From the NCBI RefSeq assembly GCF_025499465.1, contig NZ_JAIMCA010000003.1:744001-808000 (forward strand): a stretch of DNA of 64,000 nucleotides, written 5' to 3'. A program made the translations under genes and the position numbers. This document shows, in pieces, positions 57,654 to 64,000 of the stretch. The stretch is from Allobosea sp. BH3. GTDB taxonomy: Bacteria; Pseudomonadota; Alphaproteobacteria; Rhizobiales; Beijerinckiaceae. Below the pieces are notes generated by a model. That model was not told where the DNA came from. It saw only the letters and a list, made by a program, of their open reading frames with translations, and did no database searches. Every line of letters starts with the position of its first letter. Position 1 is the first letter of the stretch.

Positions 57654-58815
57654 ATGATGAGCGTTTCCCCGGATATTCCCCGCATGAAGCGGGACCTTGC
57701 CGATCTCGTCGCGCTCTGCACCGAAAACCCACCCGGGCGTGAGACAGAAGCGGCCAGTTATGTTGCGGCTCGCCTCAGCGAAGCAGGGCTCGATGCCGTG
57801 ATCGACGAATACGAACCCGGCCGGGCGAATGTCGAGGCACGGCTTTCGAACGGTCCCGGACCGACACTGGTCTTCAACACCCATATGGACGTGGTCCCGG
57901 CAGGCGAAGGCTGGTCTTCAGACCCGTTCGTGCTGAGGGAGGCCGACGGGCGGCTCTATGGGCGGGGCACTTGCGACTGCAAGGGCCCGCTCGCCGCGAT
58001 GCTGGAGGCGGTGCGCATGCTGGCAGCCGAGCGGTCCGCCTGGTCCGGCACATTGCTGGCGGTATTCGTCGGCGACGAGGAAGTCGGCAGCAAGGGCGCG
58101 CGCCACTTTGCCGCCAAGCGCCCGCCGATCGACTTCGCCGTGGTCGGCGAGCCCACCTCCAACACGGTCTATAGCTGCCACAAGGGAAGCCTGCGGCCGA
58201 TCGTGCGGGTGCACGGCGTCCCCGCGCATTCGGGCACGCCGCATCTGGGCGAGAACGCCATCCTGCGCGCCGGCGAGTTGCTCGGGCTGATCGCCCGGGA
58301 ACACGAGCAGAGCGTCAGGCGCCGCACGCATCCGCTCGTCGGCGAAGCCAGCCTGACCGTGACGCGCATCTCCGGCGGCCATGCGGACAATGTCCTGCCC
58401 GGGGCCTGCGAGATGCTGCTCGACCGCCGTCTCGTCCCCGGTGAGAACGAGGCGGAAGTGAAGGCCGAAATCGCCGCCTTCCTCGCCAGGGCTCAGTCCG
58501 AACTCGGTGTCAGGGCGGAGATTATCGGCTTCAAACCGACCACGGGCGGGGCCACCGAAACGGCCTCCGACCGGCCGATCGTTCGCCAAAGTGTCGCCGC
58601 CGCAGCCGCCAACGGCATCGCGTCACCGGGCCCGTTCGGTTTTCAGGGGGCGTGCGACCTCGTCCATTTCCGCGACGCCGGAGCGGAAGGGATTGTGATT
58701 GGCCCTGGCGCGGCTCTCTATGGCGCACAAGGTCGACGAATTCGTCCCCGTCGACGAATTCGTCGCTGCGAGCTTGATCTACCGCGACATCGCACGCCGG
58801 ATGCTGTCGGCATGA
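57654..58815 (+). pseudogene. M20 amidohydrolase (ArgE/DapE-like) with a 3' frameshift
   Basis: Residues 1-350 are a normal M20 enzyme: H77 and D79 in FNTHMDVVPAG, D108 in GRGTCDCKGP, the Glu pair E142-E143 in GDEEVGS, E166 in VGEPTS. After GAEGIVIGPG (about 58709) frame 0 turns into an Arg-rich tail and stops at 58850. The +1 frame from 58720 instead gives MAHKVDEFVPVDEFVAASLI and YRDIARRMLSA, stopping at 58815, which is exactly the expected family C-terminus and includes the last zinc-ligand His. One extra base near 58710-58719 explains this. It is either a recently broken gene or a sequencing error. Confidence 0.8.
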
Positions 58816-59038
58816 CAGGATGGTGCTCTTGCTGCGCCGGTCTACGCTGATTGGCCATCAGTCGACGGAGTCTTCAATCTCATTTCCGAGACGCACCGCA
58901 GGTTTGGGTTATGCGCGAAAAGCGAATTTTGGCGCCACGATCAAAGCAAGCGTCCGACCAACTTATCGCGCAGGCTAACGCAGTGCTCGCGACACCATCT
59001 CGAAATGCTGCTCGGCGGCGCATTCTCGGAGAACGGGG

Positions 59039-59491
59039 TCACACCCTCCGCAACGCGAAACGAGAGCGCATCCGTCTGACCCAGGGCAGATTGTTCAGCC
59101 TCTTGTTGCTCAGGGTTTCGAACTCGCTGAGCGTGGTCGTCTGTATCTCGAGGATGTAGTCCCATCCTCCCGAGGTCACGTAGCAGTTCTTGATCTCGCT
59201 GATGCCGGCTACGGCCTTCTCGAACTCCAGCATCGACTTCGATTCCGTCGATTTGAGCTGAATCTCGGAGAAGGCCATCACATTGAGGCCGATCTTCTCG
59301 CGGTCCACGCAAGCCTGATAGCCGGTAATGATGCCGCTGCTCTCCAGCGCCTTGACCCGGCGCAGGCATGGCGCGGCCGAGATGCCGATGAGCTCGGCGA
59401 GCTTGATGTTCGAGATCCGGGCATTTCTCTTCAATGCCTCCAGGATGCGCTCGTCGGTCGCGTCGAGTGTCTGCTCCGGTTTCGCCCGCAT
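59039..59491 (-). CDS. AsnC/Lrp-family transcriptional regulator (DoeX/AsnC-like)
   Basis: 150 residues from MRAKPEQTLDATDERILEAL; the open frame extends 107 codons further but the rest is not family-like. N-terminal helix-turn-helix (NARISNIKLAELIGISAAPC, then LRRVKALESSGIITGY) and C-terminal RAM ligand domain (GLNVMAFSEIQLKST, CYVTSGGWDYILEIQTT). It is divergent from the deacylase gene, a layout in which such a regulator normally controls both itself and the neighbour. An AsnC-type gene also accompanies ectoine-degradation genes in other bacteria. Confidence 0.92.
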   Translation of the reverse strand: MRAKPEQTLDATDERILEALKRNARISNIKLAELIGISAAPCLRRVKALESSGIITGYQACVDREKIGLNVMAFSEIQLKSTESKSMLEFEKAVAGISEIKNCYVTSGGWDYILEIQTTTLSEFETLSNKRLNNLPWVRRMRSRFALRRV

Positions 59492-59513
59492 CCCATCCCC
59501 GCTTTCGCCGGAC

Positions 59514-59630
59514 CGCAAAAACTTATTGCGCCCTTCGGCAATCTTGACGTCCAGATCCTGGGGCAGCTGAGCAAAAATTGCCAATACCGTGATGGCGCCC
59601 CCCGTATCTCCTGTTGTTGTTGCGTCGCAA
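59514..59630. promoter_or_regulatory. Candidate AsnC/Lrp operator array
   Basis: Within the 221-bp divergent region, GCAAAAA occurs at 59515, 59571 and 59627, exactly 56 bp apart. Each copy is part of a CGCAA/TTGCG-type palindrome: CGCAA-N7-TTGCG (59514-59530), GCAA-N3-TTGC (59571-59581) and TTGCG-T-CGCAA (59620-59630). Regularly spaced sites fit DNA wrapping by a multimeric Lrp-type protein. Confidence 0.5.
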
Positions 59631-59712
59631 AAATCCGACGCTCTTCGAAAGACAGAGAGCTTCCGGCCGCCCGCCCAAGAGGGCGTTCGGAAAGCCGGGA
59701 CGAGGGGATAAT

Positions 59713-60732
59713 ATGGGTCAGAAGTCGCTGATTTCAGCGTCGATTCCGCTTGACCGGGATGGCGTTGCACGGGGCCACCTGCGGATTCCGCATTCGGTCC
59801 ACGATTCCGCATACGGTCATATTCCGGTGCCTATCGCCGTGGCGAAGCGTGGCGAGGGACCAACGCTTCTCCTGACCGCCGGCGTCCATGGCGACGAATA
59901 CGAAGGGCCGCTCTTTCTCTACAGCCTGATGCGGCAGCTCGAGCGGCTCGATCTCGCGGGGCGCGTCATCATCGTGCCGTCCGTCAACCAGCCGGCCTAT
60001 CTCGCCGCCACACGCACCTCGCCGATCGACCAGATCAATCTGAACCGCAGCTTCCCGGGCAGCCGGGACGGCACGGTCACGCAGATGATCGCGCACTACG
60101 TCTCCAGCGAGCTCCTGCCGCTCGCCGATTATGCGATCGACATGCATGCCGGGGGCTCGTCGCTGCAGTATCTACCGACGCTGTTTGCGCCGACATGGGA
60201 GGATGGAGAGAAGAAGGCAGCCGTAGCCGGCCTCATCGCCGCCTTCTCGCCGCCGCGCGTGGCCTATTTCGACAGCCTGAAGGCGCTGGACGGCCAGGAC
60301 CGCGTCTTCGGCAATGTCGCCGACCAGAACGGCTGCCATTTCCTGACCGGCGAATTCGGCGGCGGCTCCACCGTCAATCTCGCGGGGAAGGCGATGCTCG
60401 AAGCGGGCGTGACCGGCGTCCTGCGCCATCTGAGCATGCTGCCGCAGGCCGCGCCCTCGACGGCGCCTTTCCCGACCCGCCATCTCACGATCAGCGATGC
60501 GGACCTGTTCGCCTTCGCGCCTGCGGCCGGCATCTTCGAGCCCGCCTTTGCGCTCGGCGACGAACTCTCGGCGGGAGCGCTTGCAGGTTTCATCCACGAC
60601 CCGACGACACCGTGGAATCCGCCGGTCGAGGTCCGTTTCAAAGGCGGCGGCCTCGCCATCTGCATCCGCACTTTCGCAAGCGTGAAGCCAGGCGACTGCC
60701 TCGGCCATCTCGCCCGCGACATCGCACTCTGA
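59713..60732 (+). CDS. DoeB/EutE-like N-acyl-diamino-acid deacylase (succinylglutamate desuccinylase / aspartoacylase family)
   Basis: 339 residues from MGQKSLISASIPLDRDG behind GAGGGG. Zinc ligands H59 and E62 in TAGVHGDEYEGP and H145 in AIDMHAGGSS; RTSPIDQINLNRSFPG holds substrate-binding Arg/Asn; the catalytic Glu is E214 in LTGEFGGGS. The N-terminal RIPHSVHDSAYGHIPVPI and the HGDEYEGP form match DoeB, which deacetylates N-acetyl-L-2,4-diaminobutyrate in ectoine breakdown. First gene of a plus-strand run with an aminotransferase and an SDR. Substrate inferred only. Confidence 0.82.
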   Translation: MGQKSLISASIPLDRDGVARGHLRIPHSVHDSAYGHIPVPIAVAKRGEGPTLLLTAGVHGDEYEGPLFLYSLMRQLERLDLAGRVIIVPSVNQPAYLAATRTSPIDQINLNRSFPGSRDGTVTQMIAHYVSSELLPLADYAIDMHAGGSSLQYLPTLFAPTWEDGEKKAAVAGLIAAFSPPRVAYFDSLKALDGQDRVFGNVADQNGCHFLTGEFGGGSTVNLAGKAMLEAGVTGVLRHLSMLPQAAPSTAPFPTRHLTISDADLFAFAPAAGIFEPAFALGDELSAGALAGFIHDPTTPWNPPVEVRFKGGGLAICIRTFASVKPGDCLGHLARDIAL

Positions 60733-60749
60733 CAGCCGGTGCTCTCGCC

Positions 60750-61835
60750 ATGCCCATCCAGATCCCCGTGACCCGCACGACAAACCCGAAGCCCATCCCG
60801 GCCGATGTCGGCCGCAGCTTCGGCGACTATTTCACCGATCACATGTTCCTGATGGACTACGACAGCGCGAAGGGCTGGCACGATCATCGCATCGTGCCCT
60901 TCGACGCAGTGACGCTGCATCCCTCCGCCTCCGCCATTCAGTACGGGCAGGCCATCTTCGACGGACACAAGGCCTATCGCTGCGATGACGGTGCGATCCG
61001 CCTCTTTCGCCCCCACGCCCATCTGGACCGCCTCAACGGCTCGGCGGCGCGCCTATGCATGCCGGCCGTCGACAAGGACGACGTGCTGGAAGGCCTGCTC
61101 CGGCTCGTGGACCTCGATCGCGATTGGGTCCCGCATCAGCAGGGCACGGCTCTCTATGTCCGCGAGACAATGATCGGGACCGAGGGCTTCATGGCCGTGC
61201 GCCCGGCCGCCCGCTACACCTTCATGATCTTCCTCTCGCCGGTCGGCTCCTATTATTCCGAGGGCAGCGCTCCGGTCAGCATCCTGGCCTCCGAAACGCA
61301 TGTGCGGGCGGCGCGCGGCGGCATCGGCTCGGCCAAGGCCGCCGCCAACTACAGCGCCAGCCTGATGGCCAGCGAACAGGCCAAGGCGGCGGGCCACACC
61401 CAGGTGCTCTGGCTCGACAGCGTCGAGCGTCGCTTCCTCGAGGAAGTCGGCACGATGAACGTGATGCTGCGTATCGGCAACGAGATCGTCACCCCGCCGC
61501 TGAGCGACTCGATTCTGCCGGGCGTCACCCGCGACACCGCGCTGACGCTGCTGCGCGAATGGGGCGAGACCGTCAGCGAGCGCCCGATCGCCATCGACGA
61601 GGTCATGGCGGGCATTCGCAGCGGCGAGATCGAGGAGGTCTGGGGGCTCGGCACGGCGGCCGTCGTCTCGCCGATCGGCCAGCTGACCTATCGCGGGGAA
61701 ACGCTGACCGTCGGAGGGGGAAAGACCGGATCCGTCACCTCGAGGCTCTACGCCGAGATCACGAAGCTGCATCGTCGGCCCGACAACGATCCGCACGGAT
61801 GGTCAGTCCTCGTCGACGGCTCCGGAGCGGCGTGA
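60750..61835 (+). CDS. Class IV aminotransferase (branched-chain aminotransferase type)
   Basis: 361 residues from MPIQIPVTRTTNPKPIP, 17 bp after the deacylase gene. PLP-Lys K196 in GGIGSAKAAANYSAS; other family motifs are AIQYGQAIFDGHKAYR, RRFLEEVGTMNVML and LSDSILPGVTRDTAL. The fold is that of eukaryote/IlvE-type BCATs. A biosynthetic role cannot be excluded, but the context favours transamination of an amino acid released by the deacylase. Confidence 0.92.
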   Translation: MPIQIPVTRTTNPKPIPADVGRSFGDYFTDHMFLMDYDSAKGWHDHRIVPFDAVTLHPSASAIQYGQAIFDGHKAYRCDDGAIRLFRPHAHLDRLNGSAARLCMPAVDKDDVLEGLLRLVDLDRDWVPHQQGTALYVRETMIGTEGFMAVRPAARYTFMIFLSPVGSYYSEGSAPVSILASETHVRAARGGIGSAKAAANYSASLMASEQAKAAGHTQVLWLDSVERRFLEEVGTMNVMLRIGNEIVTPPLSDSILPGVTRDTALTLLREWGETVSERPIAIDEVMAGIRSGEIEEVWGLGTAAVVSPIGQLTYRGETLTVGGGKTGSVTSRLYAEITKLHRRPDNDPHGWSVLVDGSGAA

Positions 61836-61837
61836 GC

Positions 61838-62638
61838 ATGGTCGCGACGACGGTCGCAAGCGCTGGAATTTCGCTGGCGGGACTGTTCTCGCTGGCGGGC
61901 GACATCGCCCTGGTGACAGGCGCGGGGCGCGGTCTGGGCTTCGAGATCGCCCGGGCCATGGCGGCTGCCGGCGCGACCGTCATTCTGTCGGGACGCGACG
62001 CCGACCGCCTCGGCCAGGCGGCGGACACGATCGCGAACGAAGGCGGCAAGGCCATCGCCCTGCCTTTCGACATGACGGACGCCGAACAGACGCGCGCCGC
62101 CTTTGCGGCAATCGCGCGCGACCATGGCGGGCTCGACATCGTCGTCAGCAATGCCGGCATGCGCAACCGCAAGCCGCTCGAGCAGTTTAGCGACGCCGAG
62201 CTGTCGGAGATGGTCGAGGTCAATCTCGTCGCGACCTATCGGCTGGCTCGCGAGGCGGCCCGCCTCATGCGCGAGCGCCAAAAAGGGCGCCTCATCATCG
62301 TCACCTCGATTGCCGGCCATGTCGCGCGGCCGAACGATGCCGTCTACGCCGGCTGCAAGCACGGCCTGACCGGCATGATGCGCGCGCTGGCAGCGGAATA
62401 CGGCCCGCACGGCATCACCAGCAACGCAATCGCGCCGGGCGTCTTCGCGACCGAAGCCAACGAGGCGCTGCTGGCCGCGCCGGAAACGGCGGCGGCTCTC
62501 TCCGGGCGCTCCTTTCTCGGCCGGCTGGGTCGACCCGCGGAAATCGCCGGCGCAGCGGTCTTCCTGGCCTCGCCCGCCGCATCCTTCATCACGGGCCACG
62601 TGCTGACCATCGACGGAGGGCTGACAGCGAAGATGTAG
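61838..62638 (+). CDS. Short-chain dehydrogenase/reductase
   Basis: 266 residues. Coenzyme loop TGAGRGLG (27-34), NAG at 105-107, and the catalytic S157 (TSIAG), Y170 and K174 (YAGCK); C-terminal TGHVLTIDGG. A GTG at 61832 overlapping the aminotransferase stop (GTGA) is an alternative start, so translation is coupled. Likely acts on a keto or hydroxy acid produced by the aminotransferase. Substrate unknown. Confidence 0.92.
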   Translation: MVATTVASAGISLAGLFSLAGDIALVTGAGRGLGFEIARAMAAAGATVILSGRDADRLGQAADTIANEGGKAIALPFDMTDAEQTRAAFAAIARDHGGLDIVVSNAGMRNRKPLEQFSDAELSEMVEVNLVATYRLAREAARLMRERQKGRLIIVTSIAGHVARPNDAVYAGCKHGLTGMMRALAAEYGPHGITSNAIAPGVFATEANEALLAAPETAAALSGRSFLGRLGRPAEIAGAAVFLASPAASFITGHVLTIDGGLTAKM

Positions 62639-62784
62639 CGCGTCGCAAACCCAGATCGGAGACCATGCAAGTTATTGAAAATAATAATCTATTCTCAAGA
62701 CAAATTCTGAATCTCATCAAGTCAAAAACAGTCCGGAAAACCGGCGAGGCGGAACGGTAGTCGACATCTTTCGTGGAGATAGAC

Positions 62785-64000
62785 ATGAACAGCTCGGAAC
62801 TGCAGACCCTAATCGACGATGTGAAGGCTGGTGGCTTGTCGCGCCGCGGGTTTCTCCAGCGCGTCGCGGCCGTGGGCATCGCGGCCCCCATGGCGAGCCA
62901 GATGCTGCTGTGGAACGGCGTCGCCATGGCGCAGAGCAAGCATCAGTACAAGCCGACCAAGGCCGGCGGCGGCGGCCCGCTCAAGATCCTGATCTGGCAG
63001 GCGCCGACGCTGCTCAACCCGCATTTCGCCAGCGGCGGCAAGGACCAGGAAGCCTCGCGCATCTTCTATGAGCCGCTCGCCGGCTGGGACGAGGAAGGCA
63101 ATCTCGTCGCACAGCTGGCCGCCGAGATTCCGACCCGGGCAAACAACGGCCTCGCCGCGGACGGCTTGAGCGTGACGTGGAAGCTGAAGCCGGGCGTCAA
63201 ATGGCATGACGGCAAGCCCTTCACCGCCGACGATGTCGTCTTCAACTGGGAATACGCCTCCGATCCGGAGACCGCTGCGGTCACCTCAGGTGCCTACAAG
63301 GACGTCAAGGTCGAGAAGATCGACGGGCTCACCGTGAAGGTCACCTTCAAGGAGCCAACGCCGTTCTGGGCAGATGCCTTCGTCGGCGTCGCCGGCGTCA
63401 TCATCCCGAAGCATCATTTCGGCGAGTACAAGGGCGCGAAATCGCGCGAGGCGCCCGCGAATTTGAAGCCGATCGGCACCGGGCCCTACAAATTCGTGGA
63501 CTTCAAGCCGGGCGACATCCTCACCGCCGAGCGCTTCACGGATTATCACGTCAAGAACCAGCCCTTCTTCGACACGCTCGAATTCAAGGGCGGCGGCGAC
63601 TCCGTCTCCGCAGCACGCGCCGTGCTGCAGACCGGCGAATACGACTACGCCTGGAGCCTGCAGGTCGAGGACGAGGTCCTCAAGCGCATGGAGACCGGCG
63701 GCCGCGGCAAGGTACTCTCCGTGCCCAGCGGCAATGTCGAATTCATCATCCTGAACACGACCGACCCGTGGACCGAGGTCGACGGCGAGCGCTCCAGCGT
63801 CAAGACCAAGCACCCGACCTTGTCGGATCCGAAGGTCCGCGAGGCGATCAACCTGCTGCTCGACCGCGACTCGGTCGAAAAGTTCATCTATGGCCGTGGC
63901 GGCGTCGCGACCGCGAGCTTCGTCAACGAGCCGAAGCGCTTCAAGTCGGCCAGGCTCAAATACGAGTTCAACATCGACAAGGCCAACAAGATCCTCGACG
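62785..64000 (+). CDS. Tat-exported peptide-type ABC binding protein (partial, runs off the window)
   Basis: At least 405 residues from MNSSELQTLIDDVKAGG behind GTGGAG. A twin-arginine signal, SRRGFLQ (19-25) with a hydrophobic stretch, leads to the family 5 binding domain: LLNPHFASGGKDQEASRIFY, WKLKPGVKWHDGKPFTADDV, PIGTGPYKFVDFKPGD and LSDPKVREAINLLLDRDSVE. Such proteins bind peptides, opines or glycosides; permease genes would be expected beyond the window. The 146-bp gap before it is AT-rich near 62668-62730, so it likely has its own promoter. Confidence 0.92.
   Translation, partial: MNSSELQTLIDDVKAGGLSRRGFLQRVAAVGIAAPMASQMLLWNGVAMAQSKHQYKPTKAGGGGPLKILIWQAPTLLNPHFASGGKDQEASRIFYEPLAGWDEEGNLVAQLAAEIPTRANNGLAADGLSVTWKLKPGVKWHDGKPFTADDVVFNWEYASDPETAAVTSGAYKDVKVEKIDGLTVKVTFKEPTPFWADAFVGVAGVIIPKHHFGEYKGAKSREAPANLKPIGTGPYKFVDFKPGDILTAERFTDYHVKNQPFFDTLEFKGGGDSVSAARAVLQTGEYDYAWSLQVEDEVLKRMETGGRGKVLSVPSGNVEFIILNTTDPWTEVDGERSSVKTKHPTLSDPKVREAINLLLDRDSVEKFIYGRGGVATASFVNEPKRFKSARLKYEFNIDKANKILD

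Noticed and set aside
58851..59159. A 102-codon plus-strand frame after the frameshifted M20 gene
   Set aside because: Its second half is antisense to the AsnC/Lrp gene and the first half shows no motif; the 59-kb gap appears to hold no gene.

Overview
The window is about 64 kb of GC-rich, gene-dense bacterial chromosome. Gene content points to an alphaproteobacterium of the order Hyphomicrobiales: an aapJQMP amino-acid transporter, the ppx-ppk-hdaA-purMN neighbourhood, a MipA/OmpV porin-like protein, an IalB remnant, a small Sel1 protein, and dispersed palindromic repeats of the GTCAT...ATGAC type. Bosea or a close relative is my guess, not something the sequence proves. I see no rRNA, tRNA, CRISPR array, transposase or phage gene.

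Positions 1-42,100 are mostly core genome. In order they hold: tgt with a coupled membrane-protein gene; a thioredoxin-fold reductase-like protein; a phosphoribosyltransferase; a GST; a 2H phosphoesterase; an I78-type inhibitor lipoprotein; guaA; rsmB; glpQ; a complete aap operon with two tandem aapJ genes; metC; ppx-ppk; hdaA, an AI-2E permease and a CDP-alcohol phosphatidyltransferase; purM-purN with a convergent WYL regulator; a MipA-like protein and ndk; a second GST; two GNAT genes and gatB; an RND efflux pair; gatA-gatC; a UPF0173 hydrolase; and ade. The efflux pair sits between gatB and gatCA. A palindromic repeat sits between gatC and gatA.

Positions 42,100-42,700 are a gene graveyard. 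They contain a 5'-truncated, frameshifted IalB gene and possibly a second remnant.

Positions 42,700-64,000 are an accessory-looking catabolic island. A minus-strand operon (53,943 down to 42,700) encodes a polyamine-type ABC importer, an enolase-superfamily protein, a deacetylase-like protein, a creatinase/ectoine-hydrolase-like M24 protein, a flavoprotein and two M20 amidohydrolases. A divergent plus-strand operon encodes a second M24 protein, a glycerol-1-phosphate-dehydrogenase-like protein, a GntR regulator with two helix-turn-helix domains, and an M20 hydrolase broken by a +1 frameshift. Next come an AsnC/Lrp regulator, divergent from a DoeB/EutE-like deacylase, then a class IV aminotransferase, an SDR and the start of a Tat-exported peptide-type binding protein.

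Together these suggest uptake, ring or amide opening, deacylation, transamination and oxidation of a cyclic or N-substituted amino-acid-like compound. The logic resembles ectoine breakdown, but the substrate cannot be read from sequence. This island is the part of the window most likely to encode an undescribed pathway.
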